Below are positions 24,603-35,589 of a stretch of 64,000 bases of DNA, in pieces (within the stretch, counting starts at the first letter, position 1; every line of letters begins with the position of its first letter). Position numbers and translations under genes: made by a program. The stretch comes from Enoplolaimus lenunculus (lineage: Eukaryota; Nematoda; Enoplea; Enoplida; Thoracostomopsidae): positions 62,001 to 126,000 of the forward strand of contig JASANG010001886.1 in NCBI GenBank assembly GCA_030248215.1, written 5' to 3'. The notes under the pieces are model-generated. The model made no database searches. It was not told where the DNA came from and saw only the letters and a list, made by a program, of their open reading frames with translations.

Positions 24603-25152
24603 GGGAAATTCAAATTTTGAAGGGAAAATTCAAATTTTGGCGGGAAATTCAAATTTTGGCGGGAAAATTCGAATTTTGGCGGCAAATTCAAATTTAGGCG
24701 GGAAAATTCAAATTTTGGTGGGAAATTCAAATTTTGGTGTGAAAATTCAAATTTTGGCGGGAAATTCAAATTTTGGCGGGAAAATTCGAATTTTGGCGGG
24801 AAAATTCGAATTTTGGCGGCAAATTCAAATTTAGGCGGGAAAATTCAAATTTTGGCGGGAAATTCAAATTTTGGCGGCAAATTCAAATTTAGGCGGGAAA
24901 ATTCAAATCTTGACGGCAAATTCAAATTTTGGAGGGAAAAATCAATTTTTGGTTGTAAATTCAAATTTTGGCGGGAAAATTCAAATTTTAGCGCAAAATT
25001 AAAATTTTGGCGGCAAAATTCAAATTTTGGCGGAAAAGACAAATTTTGGCGGGAAAATTAAAATTTTCGCGGCAAATTCAAATTTTGGCGGGAAATACAA
25101 GTTTTGGCGGGAAAATTCAAATTTTGGCGCGAAATTCAAATTTTGGCGGGAA
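24603..25152. repeat. AT-rich minisatellite, unit about 17-20 bp
   Basis: About 550 bp of tandem copies of AATTCAAATTTTGGCGGGA and variants (GGCGGGAAAATTCGAATTTT, GGCGGCAAATTC, TTTAGGCGGGAA). The unit alternates between about 17 and 20 bp. Because units are often not multiples of three in sum, several frames stay open and give spurious repetitive peptides on both strands. The mirror copy lies at 59,806-60,357. Confidence 0.9.
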
Positions 25153-25568
25153 AATATTAACATAATGCGCAAACAGTATACAAAATGCCCGTCAATGCAA
25201 TAAACTCTATGCGGACATTTATTAATTTAGAGATAAAATTTCCGCACACAGTTACGCTATAACTGTATAGCTAGCCTTTTTAAAACAGTATAGGGGGACG
25301 ATGGATGTGCCGAGTGCACGTATGATAACGTGTGAGCGACATTAGTTCAACACTGCTTTATTAGCTTAAGCTTACACCAGCTTGAAGTTTAAGAGTGTGT
25401 TTTTCAATTTGGCGTTTACGCAATTTTAAACAGATTTAATTTTTCAATGTTTGGCTTTATTGCGTTTGTAAATTTACCAATCATATCAATTATATGTGAA
25501 ATGTTTATTTTCGGAATATTTGCACCAAAATAAAAAATTCTTCAACGGATAAAGTCGTTTGTTTTCAG

Positions 25569-25864
25569 CTTTTGCCAAATTAATGAAACACACCGTCTAC
25601 AGCATACCAAACACGTCTGGTTTCAAGGTAAGCAATTTAAACGTTCAGTTCTATTATACGGAATAAATCTAATTTCAGTATCAACCTGTTGTTCTCAAAA
25701 GACAAAACGAATCTTACTTTCTGAATAAAGTCCAAATGTTCTATTTCCTACATCTGCATTGTTGGTATCTGTGCACTGCATGTGTAAGACAAGGAAAAAG
25801 ATTGCAATATACATCCATGTATATACGGGAATATAAAATTTCTGCAATCAATGACATGATGTAG
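25569..25864 (+). CDS. Candidate small or 3'-terminal exons upstream of gene A
   Basis: Segment 25569-25627 has a good acceptor (TTTTCAG) and donor (AAG|GTAAGC). It joins in phase 0 across a 51-bp intron to a frame starting at 25679 after TAATTTCAG, which runs to TAG at 25862-25864. From the ATG at 25583 the product is about 77 aa, starting MKHTVYSIPNTSGFK and continuing YQPVVLKRQNESYF. I do not recognise it, and no upstream exon was found. It might instead be 5' UTR of gene A. The mirror copy (59,096-59,391) keeps the main 59-bp exon and its splice sites. Confidence 0.2.
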
Positions 25865-26007
25865 TTGTAGCAGGCTTTATTCGTGCACAAAGGGGCCGAG
25901 GTTCAATTTTAACCAAATTTTTTCTGAATTAACTTGCCAAATTTCTTCTGTATAATAAATAGTTTCTTTGGCATCTGTAAATTTGTAGGAATCCATTTTT
26001 CAATGCG

Positions 26008-29000
26008 ATGAATCTTCGGCATTGCACTGCTATGCTGGCGATGTTTCTTGTTACATCGATTTGCACTTGTGGAGAACACGGTTAGTTTGGAGTGCTAGGT
26101 ATTAGTTTATATTAATAGTGCATGATACAAGAGTATGCAACTATTATGGTTCCGCATGGTACAAAATGTATCCGGCACGTGTTACGCGTTTTACCGGCTT
26201 CCCTCGTTTCGAAGGCGGTGTGAACCATGACACTGTGTCAGGATGTAAACGGATATAGTAAAAATAACGTAAACAGATAGCGATCTAACTAATGGAAACG
26301 GAAAACAAATGTTAAAGGAAAAGTTTCACAAAAGTTATATTTTTCTGCAACCACAATTGAGGCATGCAAATACGCACCGGGCTCTGTAAAAGTTTAAAGT
26401 AAAAATAGCGAATGCAACGAATTTTTAAAGATTTCGGATAAATTTCGTAATTTTCATTTCATGTCAAGAATTGTAAAATATTTGTAATGATTTTACCAAC
26501 AGTTACGGCTGTTAAATTATATAACATTGACCAGTAGAGTTCTAAGAAAAGTGTGTTCATGCGTATTCCAATACATACAACGGGCGCCATTTCAACTACA
26601 ATGGTCTGCCACAAAACCTATGCCCATGCCTAATCTTGAGACTTCCAGTCTGTGAGTTCCACAATCTTCTTTAACGAATATACTGATTGGTTATTAGTAA
26701 ATTTGTGATAGTCAGATGTTTTTATAACACGGAAACGAATACTTCGCTTATGTATACGCGATGCTAAAATTCTATTGCTGGTGCACGCCTGAGATATCAC
26801 AATTGTTTCTCCCAGGACGCAACTGCAACATCCGATATTCATTTCCTTTTTTGTACAATTTCCCAACACAGGTTTAATCTCAAGCTTAGGTTTAAGTGTT
26901 TCAGATAAAACATTTTCCTACGTTTGAACTTTTGTCCAAACATTTATCTAAGCTTTAAGCTTATAAAAAAATCTTAAATTTAGAGAAAAGTGTACTAGAG
27001 CTAATCTGACCGATTAAATAAACCGTGACAACGGAATATATTTTTGCTGTATTTTGGTTATTTTTGCAGATTATTCTTTCAAATTATTTGACTCCACTGG
27101 ACAGCGAACAACGTACGTTTATGATAAAGGATTGGTTGTATTCAATTGCACCGACACACAAAATCCAAACAAAATTCAACAAATATTCGATGCATTCAAT
27201 ACGTCAAATGTGTTCGCAGCCGGAACATCGCCGTTAATTTTACAGTTGCAGTTGAATGATACGCTGATTGGCAAAACATTTCAGTGTTTGAGTTCACATT
27301 TTAGTATTAATTATATGTTGTGTAAGTTTCGTTGCGGTCTTGCCCCCACTTTTCCACAACAGGCTTAGGCTTTCAATTTATCAAAAGGTTATCCAACGAC
27401 GCATCAGAAGCTTTTTTGCCTAAACATTTATCTATGCCTGAGCCTGAGTGTAAGCTTTAGCCTTAGATGTGGCCGGGAAAGTGTACATTGAAAAAAATGA
27501 TGAGTCAAATTGACTCTCTTCGAAATAGGCTCTACAAATCTACACGAACAGAGTCAAATTAGACTCCGCCAAAGTCAAACGTGCGCCTAAGTCAGTCGAA
27601 TAGCACTCTGGCGGAGACGAATTTGACTCAGTTTGTTTAGTTCTGTAGGTACCTATTTCGGAGAGAGTCAATTTGACTCACCATTTTTTGCAATGTACAA
27701 TAAACGTTTCGTTGTTTTATACTGTTTACGTTTTTGTGAAAGTTGTGATATCTTTAATTCAAAGGGTTCAGAACAATTTTTAAAATCGCTGTTCAAAATT
27801 AATAATGGAGATCAAATATAACTTTTTAAGCTTTCAAATCAATTAATCCTGTTGGAACAGACGAATATTTACTATTAATAGTCATTTTTGTTGAATTTTG
27901 GCTTTTTAATGATTTTTAATATATAAATTGAAACAATTGGTAAACTGGTGTAACATGGCAGTAGTTGAGTTTTTGATCATAGCAACGTATTTGTTGCCAA
28001 TGTATAGAACAAGGCCGTAACAGTAGTATAGGCAGATTTATATGCCTAAACCTAAGTGCAAGAATGAGCTTATACATAATCCCTGGCCTAAGCTTAATTA
28101 AGAAAATTGTCTGAATCCTAGGCGCAGACTCGAAGAAAAACGTTCCACCCCTAATTTTTACATGGGCCAAACTTGCACACCAGCAGCTCAGGCACAACAT
28201 TACTAAATTTTTAATGTATCAGCAACCTTCTAAACACAAAAATGTTTCTGAATTTTTTCAGAAAAGTATTTTCTGTGGAAAATCTGAAAAGTTTTTCTGA
28301 TACTTAACACAATTTTTCTAAAAATAACACGAAAACGTTAATTTTCAGACTTTATTTCAAAACTTTTTTGAAAACTTTTCTGTTATAACAGAAATACTTT
28401 TCAAGCGCACCTTGCTAATCATATATGTTAAATGTAAGAAATTTTGTCTTAAATATCAGAAATAGTTTTTGAGTGTATCAAATCAATTTGTAGCGCAAAA
28501 ATTTGAACAAAACAGTGTTTAGTCCAGCTTATATCTTGTCCGATCCATCAGAAAAAGCAAGAAAAATGTTTCATTTGGAAGTTTTGGAATGATCATACTT
28601 TCAGGCAGTCCATACGAAATTTACTCAACAACACAGGCACCGTGTAAAATTGGTGAATATTGTATGATAAATGCTGAAAACAACCGTCAATGTGGTACAA
28701 TTAATAAAAATAACGCCGGTGCTCATGATTGTTTTCTTGGAAAATTTGAAATTGAAATGAAACTTAGCTTCATATCGTCAGTTTCGCCTTCACGTTTTGT
28801 TTGTTTCGATGCCGCAACGATGCATAAAGCTAAATTTGGCTTATATCACGCGTTGCACAAATACAATTATACAAAACGTGCAATTTTAACCAAACCATAT
28901 TATATGTTTTCGTGTAGTCGTATTATGAACGTACTGTTGGACGGCAAACAACAAATGCAATTTGATGGAACTTATTTTTTAAAAAACGTGTCCCTGCCTC

Positions 29001-31467
29001 GAGAAATTACTGCAATTTCACATATTCATAGTCTTAAATGTCAACTGCTTTCAAATACCGGTGTAGTAATAGAGTATATGCACGATACGGAACAACATTT
29101 AGCAAAAAATTTAACAACGATTGGTTCACTAAACGCAGTAAATATTCGGACAAAGCTACGATTGCGTTGTTCGAGCGCTGAAACGTCATATCCGGATGCA
29201 GAATTTTGGTCATCCATAGTCTTCTACGGTAAACAAAGCGGATATTAGTTTTTTGAAATCTTTGTTTCAGAGCATAGTTTTAGACATATTTGGTTGGGTT
29301 TTTAAAATTTTACTGAAGTGTTTACTTTAGTAGCATAGTTTTAGACATATTTGGTTGGGTTTTTAAAATTTTACTGAAGTATTTACTGAAGTTAAACTTT
29401 AAGTAATCATTTAAGTTATACTAAAGTAAACACTTAAGTCGCCGATTTAAATAAATACTTCAATTTTCGAGCAAAAACAAATAAGTGCTAAATGTCAGCC
29501 GTTGGCATAACAAGAAAGTAATAGTTTTGATTTAAATTAAACAAATGTCATAGGTCTGCAATTTTAATCAGATTCTAATATGGCTAACTGTTATTCTGTA
29601 ATTTGTCAAATTTGGTCGCTGACTCAAGTACTTATTAAACTAAAATACGCGTTTAATAAAAACGTCCAAATGGCAATTAAAAGTAATTGCTTAGCAGGTG
29701 CCTAAGTTGTACTTAAGCAGGATTTCTGAAACCCGGTCAATATGTCAGTTTAAGAAATATCAGATAGTTTCGTACAACGGTTTTATTTTCATTTTGTCCA
29801 TCACAGCCGTGTTCCACGCCGAGCGCATCTGGTGGACGGCTGTTGGATGAGAGACGCGTGGGGTTTATGTACGAACCCCAATCCAGTATCTATTGCCTTT
29901 TAACTTTGCGTTCCATTTCAAAGTTACATATCATATTACAGTACTGCAATAAGCAGTTTTGTGCCAGTTCGATCATTGTCTTTGTGAACGCTTGCATTCT
30001 GTGCCAACTGAGTTGATTTTTTGGTTATAAACACTTCGTGCATGTCTAAATGTAATATTATTATGTAAGCATGTGAGATACGGATGTCCTGGTGCATATG
30101 CAAATATGCAACCCACATTGTTTAGTATGATTGTCGGTAGCTTACCGGCGACGGACGACTAAAAAGCAGTTGGAGAGGCGGGCTGGGTGACACAGTGGTA
30201 CAGCGTTTGCCTCGAAACCCTAATGCCGCCTGTTCGAAACCACCCGTAACCTGCTTTTAAAGCTTGTTAGTAAAAACGCTCTGAAGTACCGGTTCCTACC
30301 TAAACTGACATATACTGACATGTTCGTATTAACTTTTTTAGCCATTTTTCATTTTAACCTTAGGTTCTAATATTTTAAAAAATTTCCATTTTTGTAGACT
30401 TCTCAACAGTTGAGCCTTCAATATCGCCACCGCAAGCAAGTTGGAAACGGGATAATTTGTCTTCAGTAACCTGCAAATTTAAAAACGTTCCTGACGGTTT
30501 TGTTGGTTTCGCAAGCTGGGACAAACGCGCAGAAAACGACCAAAAAGTCGATTACAATGTAAGTGGGGCAACTTTGTTCTTTTAGTAGCGTCCCGTTTTT
30601 CTGTTGAACTGCCTACTGGGTTTAGACTATTTTTTGCTCAGCCTTACATAGTTAATACACTTAGGGCTTGAAATATATTTAGACTATTTTTATACCCCTG
30701 AATGTCAATGTTTTCTGTGAGTAGGAAGTTGGCAGATTGCAATTGGACAAGAAAACTATTAAGCCGGAGATGAAAGTGAAACGGCGGATTGCACCCGCGC
30801 CACCCTATCCTGATTTTCGAGCAATTTTTTCTAGCTGTCCATTGGGATCCTACGAAGAAACCGTGTCCGACTTGCCCCTCAAAAACAGTGGTTATATAAC
30901 AAAAAATTAACCACACTTTATCGATTTTTAAGCGGATTTCAATACTTTTATGCATTTAATTTACAATTTCATAACCGAAAAAATGTATGATGCGATTTTT
31001 GCTCCCTTTTTGACCCATCCATGGAAGCCTGCCTGATGGTGCGGAACAATCCGGCTTCACTCCGTTTCGTGGAACGCCACTGCTTTTTTGAATTATGACA
31101 CTGGCTCGTCTGCACTGTAAATTTCAATGAGTTGATTACATAACTCAGAGTGAGAATTAGTTATTTCTGATTATTTCTGAGTTAATAACAGCAAATAATA
31201 ATTCAGTCTGAGCTGATTTAATTCTGGGTGAATTGATTAATTAACTCATAATGAGTTCAGTCAATTCAGAATGGTGAGTTCTGAAAGACCTAATTCAGAG
31301 CTCAGGCTTCTGAGTGGATTCAACTCACTCTGAGTTAAAATCAACTCACTGGAATTTACAGTGTGAGCAGTAGATATTCACAATGTTTATTATGTGCAGA
31401 AATATTTAAATCTTGAAAGGTTCAATTCTTGTACTCAATTTTGAACTGGCATCAGCCAAATGAGACA

Positions 31468-31532
<65 letters not shown>

Positions 31533-34500
31533 AGAATCGATCTATGGAAGCAACTTTGCCACTGAACACAACTCAAAATATGTCGCATTATTGCAACTTG
31601 AAACTTTACGGCTACACTGAGCCACCGTTTCAAACACTACAATACATCGATTCAGTGTCAACGAAAATAATCGTTCCAAAACGATGTACGTTTTCAAGTC
31701 TTAAGGCATGGAAAAGTTGTAAAAATGGGGGGACTGCATTAGTCGAACAAAGAGTGGATGATCACTCTTTATTAAACAAGAGTGTACAACTGGGTATATT
31801 CTGTGTATTAAAGAATGTACGCGGCACGCGTTGCGTTTTTGGCCTATCCCCCCTTGTTTAGGGGGGTCTGTACGCAGTTTTATATCGTACAAAAATTATT
31901 GTTAATATAACAATACACGCAAGTGTGATTAAAGAACATAGTTGACCCCCCCTTAAATGAGGGGGTAGGTGTACTGAAGCATACTTTATTGTTATTCTCT
32001 TGCTTACACCCCCTCCTGATTGAGGGGGGTCGAACAAAAATGCAACACGTACTGGTACATTTAGTACCATGCACAGCCCAAGCAGTTGCACAGTCGAACC
32101 AAGAGTGGATGATGCCCACTTCAACAAGAGTATGCAACTGGGTACATTCTGCGTAGAAAAGAATGTTCCCGGCACGCGTTGTGTTTTTGCTTTTACTCTC
32201 CCCTTTATTTAGAGGGTATAGGTACAACATTTGCGAACCATGACACTTTATGTATGCGGCGTCAAACATGGTCCCGTTATAGTTTGATTTGGGGGTATTC
32301 ATTTGATAGCGACCCTTTCCTCTAAACAAAGAGGGGTCGGCCAAAAACGTAACTCCCGGCGGTACATTTTGTAATATGCGGGACCCAAGAGTTGCACACT
32401 CTTGTCATGATCCACTCTTGGTCGAACTAATGTGTTTCACAAAAACACGCATATTCGTACAACAGTTATATTGGCGTACAACTATTCTGGTTATTTTCAA
32501 GCGCGTGGTCAGGGTTTCATTTCGGAAGGGCATAACATTATTTTTTGGCTCTGGAACTCAACAAGATATTTTGAAAGGTTTGTAAAAGTACTGTTTTGTG
32601 GTTTCTTCGGAAGGTTCGGCGTTGAATACATCATCTGCATCCGCTTCACAGTAGTACACGTGTAATTGATTTTCTTTGTTATCATCGGAAAAAGTATTTT
32701 TATATCCCGGGCATAGGTCGGCTCACGGGCGACGTTTAGGATAACACAAATTATCACCTGACATGATACCTGAGTTGAAAGCTGAGTTGTTTTCATATCT
32801 GGCCGACTCAGGCCCGTAGCCAACTCTCCTTACTAAAGGGACTAAATAATTTTGAACGAGGGGCATACACACGTTTTCTTGACTTACATGCAAAATTGAA
32901 AATTTTATAGTGGAGGGTCAACAGTCTTTCAGAGGGGCTGAGACCACCTTCCTGGCTACCCTTGGCTACAGGACAGAGGGCTGACGCTGTCTGAACTTGT
33001 TACTGTCAATAAGTAGGAATGCAATTAAAAAGACAGGTATTTACTGTTAGCAGAGTACAACCGGAGGTCTGCGTCTGGCTTCGGCAGAAAATTGAACTCC
33101 GGTTTCGGCTTCTTTTAAATTTCTGCTGGAGGTTTTGGCATTCCGGGCGTGAAATGTTTCATAGTTGACCTCCTGCTTCAGTATTTTTCAAACTCCTATT
33201 GCGTCCGGCTGACTGTGAGGTTTTGTCACTGTGTCAAAAGTTCTTTAACGTTGAATCAAGTAACGCTCGTCTAAATTATCTTGGGCCCGCTGTGAGGAAA
33301 TTTGAACCTCCAATTTTCAACTACGGTTTCCAAAGATGGTTGCAGTCAGAGTTGGAAGTGGGTAATGATTTTTATACGACCCGCGCTTTACTCATGTAAA
33401 TATGAATTTCTTACCCGTGGGTATACCCGCGCTAAAAAGATCTACCCGCGACCCACCGTTTACCCGCGACTGAAGTTAAACCAGAATTTTAAAGATTGCT
33501 GGTGATTTGCACTTTACTGAAGTTTTAACGTTTATAGCTCCAATCAATTTCACACATGAAAGTTTACTAGAAACAACAAAATATGAAACCCAACTAAATG
33601 AAGCACCGGTAAACTTTGTACAGCATCTGACCAGAAGTAAAACAGACCATATGACGTTACGTAACGTCTGGAAGCTTACTCGAAGCACTTCACGTCCCCT
33701 CATTAGCTGAATGATGGCTTCACAACCTCGCATTCTATATTACACCGACATGTGTTGTTCTTAGCAATATTTAGCTATCATGAATATTAGATGACTATTT
33801 GCCAGGGTGTAAATGATAGCTTTAAAAACCTTTACGAAAATTAATTAAATATTTCAAATTCTAATTTACTCTTTAGGAATGTTTCAGATATAGTGAAACC
33901 CAAAACTACTCGTGATCGCACGAAGAATGCAGCAAATTGTCCGAAACCTAGAAATTGTACCGGTAAGTATATACAAATGTTTTTATATTTTAGGTAAATA
34001 TTTTTTATCTTTAAAAATACTCATTAGTAAATGTTCGCTCTTGTTTGAAATTGGTTTGACCACCGCAGCATTTTACAACAAATCATTGACAGCCAAAAAC
34101 CTGTATATTACAGAGAAAAGTAATCTTAAATGCTCATATTTCAACGGAATTTGCGGGGCGGCATCGTACAGCAAACAGACGGCGCTGAAATACATTTAAA
34201 ACTTTAAAAATTGTAGGAAACCTCAAGTCTAAACGTAAATGTGATAAGAGATGCTTCTAATGGCGAGCCAGACAACAACAAATGATGCGGATTGGTTCGT
34301 TTGAACAGTTCGAAATATTAATTTTCAATTGAAATTTGTTACATTTTCAGAAAAACAAAACAGTCAAAGTGACACAACTGCGGGCGTTAACCGTGAATTG
34401 TCAGACCGAGGTAAGAGATAAAAGACTCCGATTATTTCACGTTATTCTGTTTTAGTAAAAAGGCACGACAAACAGGAGTGGAACCAAAGGGGGTAAGGTA

Positions 34501-35589
34501 AGTGCGTACCATATCCCCCCATCAGACAACATTTTCTTATAACTTGATAAGATATTTAGCTTACAGATTTTTACTTTTTGCAACGAAAATTGCGTCTGGC
34601 TTCTTCGCGATGTATATTTTGTCTCGTCAGATATTTCTGAATCCGCCGCTGACGACAAAACAGTTTTCTATACTTTAGCTTGGATTTATACTAAGCACTG
34701 AGTTGTGATTACACTTCTGTCACAATAAATGTAATGGCATACTGTCTTAGGCAAATGTTTTAGGCAAAAATGTAGGTTCAGGCATAATTAAACCTGTTCG
34801 TAACTTTGAGCCCAAGCCTAAAGTCTGAATGTGGCGAAACAGGACAACAGTCAAAAGAACTGTAAGGGTTGCGCTATGCTTCTTGTGCGTTAGTCACCGT
34901 ATGTCACCGTACGATATCGTACATGAGTAATTCTCGTACTACATCGAACAGTGACACACGGTGACGACCGGCGGTGGGGCTTATCAAAAGTATGGCGTAC
35001 CCGTTAATGTTGTTGTTCAATTGCTCTTTTAGGACTGTATATTACATTTCTCGCTATACTTGTCGGATTTGGTGTACTGGTTCTTGTTCTTCTTGGAATT
35101 ATTTTAAAAATGATTCGTGCCAACTTCGCTCAACCGGCTCCCAGGATGGTAAAAGTTTTAAAATCAAAGGTAAGAAAGTGAGTTCAAAAAGAACCAAAAA
35201 CAGTTAGGTTGATTTAAATATTAGGTGTATAAACGGAGTGGTATTAACGTCTATGCAATGGTGTTTGCACGAAATGTCGATTTCTGATTTTAGAAAACTT
35301 CAATTTGCATAAATTCGTCAGATTTAGGCTCTTACTTAGATTTACAATTATAGTTTTGCATAATGTCACTTTTAGGGGTGTAGCAGTAGCTTGAGCATAC
35401 TTCTGAGCCGAACAGTTGGCGTAACAATAAGCTTAAAACTAAGTTTAGAGCCAAAGCCTAATCCACTAAAAATAACGCGAACCATAATTATTGTAGTTTC
35501 ATAACTCGTTCCGCCTGTGTTTATCTTAAAATTTACAAAATAGCATTTTTTTCTCTTTTCAGTCACAGCCAACGAAAAGTTCGAATTAA
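26008..35589 (+). CDS. Gene A: type I membrane protein with about four Ig-like repeats
   Basis: Exons: 26008-26080, 27070-27321, 28605-29228, 30398-30558, 31535-31685, 33888-33962, 34351-34410, 35033-35169, 35563-35589. All junctions are GT-AG with matching phases, giving 1560 nt and 519 aa. The signal peptide is residues 1-23 (MNLRHCTAMLAMFLVTSICT). The ectodomain (about 25-466) shows four segments, each with a Cys pair spaced as in Ig sandwiches: VVFNC/FQC (about 25-108), SRFVC/YMFSC, SLKC/LRLRC, and SVTC/MSHYC (about 320-405). It has many N-X-S/T sequons. A membrane-proximal stalk follows (about 421-465), then a transmembrane helix at about 468-490 (YITFLAILVGFGVLVLVLLG) and a cytoplasmic tail of about 30 aa ending SQPTKSSN, with no ITAM/ITIM or SH2-type motif seen. 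The Ig assignment is inferred from Cys spacing, since the canonical Trp is not evident. I do not recognise a named family. Gene B is a tandem paralogue. Confidence 0.75.
27482..27699. repeat. Fold-back MITE (GAGTCAAATTGACTC family)
   Basis: TGTACATTG at one end and CAATGTACA at the other bound a 218-bp near-palindrome of the same family as 11,356-11,572. It lies in intron 2 of gene A. Confidence 0.7.
27998..28166. repeat. CTTAAG/TTAGGC-rich MITE copy
   Basis: ATGTATAGAACAAGGCCG to CACCCCTAATTTTTACATGG, with GCCTAAACCTAAG and AAGCTTAATTAAG inside. It lies in intron 2 of gene A; the mirror copy is at about 56,797-56,965. Confidence 0.55.
29271..29392. repeat. 61-bp tandem duplication present only in the left arm
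   Basis: A 61-bp unit starting AGCATAGTTTTAGACATATT occurs at 29,271-29,331 and again from 29,332. The right arm has a single copy. The duplication accounts for the step in the coordinate sum of matched points from about 84,963 to about 85,024. It is in intron 3 of gene A, about 40 bp after the exon 3 donor. Confidence 0.85.
29385..29745. repeat. Dispersed AAGTACTTGAGT/TTAAGTAATT element
   Basis: An element of about 360 bp ending GGATTTCTGAAACCC. Motifs such as TAACAAGAAAGTAATAGTTT, GCTGACTCAAGTACTTATTA and AATTGCTTAGCAGGTGC are shared, in opposite orientation, with 6,640-7,000 in the FSTL4/5-like gene. Short derivatives of about 120 bp, with a GTTTCTGAA end, occur at about 39,205-39,270 and 40,845-40,960. 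It is non-coding. Confidence 0.5.
30178..30247 (+). repeat. tRNA-like (SINE-type) segment in gene A intron 3
   Basis: A 70-nt segment starts GCGGGCTGGGTGACACAGTG, contains an A-box-like TGGTACAGCG and a B-box-like GTTCGAAACC spaced about as in tRNAs. I could not fold a convincing anticodon arm, so I read it as a tRNA-derived SINE head or a tRNA relic. The mirror copy is at about 54,780-54,847. Confidence 0.4.
31113..31363. mobile_element. MITE with CACTGTAAATTYCARTGAG inverted ends
   Basis: CACTGTAAATTTCAATGAG at one end and CTCACTGGAATTTACAGTG at the other frame 251 bp of non-coding sequence rich in GAGTTGATT/AACTCA motifs. The CACTG...CAGTG ends resemble hAT-type termini, but no 8-bp target duplication is visible. 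It lies in intron 4 of gene A; the mirror copy is at 53,661-53,911. Confidence 0.65.
31466..31532 (+). repeat. TTA microsatellite forming the exon 5 acceptor tract of gene A
   Basis: About 22 TTA/ATT units run straight into ACAG|AATCGATC, so the intron's 3' end has a repeat in place of an ordinary pyrimidine tract. The repeat has the same visible form in the mirror arm at about 53,492-53,558. Confidence 0.85.
31738..32431. mobile_element. Composite GAGTGGATGATC fold-back elements in gene A intron 5
   Basis: It begins ATTAGTCGAACAAAGAGTGG and ends with the inverse CCACTCTTGGTCGAACTAAT. Inside are further inverted blocks (ACGCGGCACGCGTTGCG, GCAACACGTACTGG, CGAACCAAGAGTGGATGATG) and GGGGGTCTGT/CCCCCTCCT runs, as if two related elements lie nested or side by side. 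It has no coding capacity. The mirror copy is at 52,593-53,286. Confidence 0.6.
33395..33480. repeat. Cluster of TACCCGCG motifs
   Basis: CTACCCGCG, TACCCGTGGG, ATACCCGCGC and TTACCCGCGA motifs recur within about 85 bp of otherwise AT-rich intron 5 of gene A. The mirror is at about 51,545-51,630. It is likely the end of another small element. Confidence 0.4.
34893..34965. repeat. Short hairpin with GTCACCGT ends
   Basis: GTCACCGTATGTCACCG on the left and GTGACACACGGTGAC on the right form an inverted repeat around ACGATATCGT. It lies in intron 7 of gene A, about 70 bp before the transmembrane exon. The mirror is at about 50,058-50,130. Confidence 0.5.

Larger units (their letters stand above)
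22230..25568. other. Spacer between divergent genes C and A
   Basis: No supported gene is seen. It contains GC-rich CCGGCTCCGG patches just upstream of gene C (about 22,310-22,345 and 22,753-22,820), the reference copy of the TACTGTAGTGACCC MITE (23,263-23,703), a TTTAAACTAA/AACTTAAT-rich tract (24,060-24,290), and an AT minisatellite (24,603-25,152). Gene C's promoter should lie at the left end. Confidence 0.6.

Noticed and set aside
24494-25061. Repetitive peptides rich in NFPPKFEFSRQNLN or GNSNFGGKIRIL
   Set aside because: They are translations of the tandem minisatellite on both strands. Open frames arise from the repeat and have no start context, splice signals or non-repeat sequence.
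31429-31620. Poly-Ile or poly-Leu peptide frames
   Set aside because: They are translations of the TTA microsatellite. Only the part after ACAG at 31,535 is exon.
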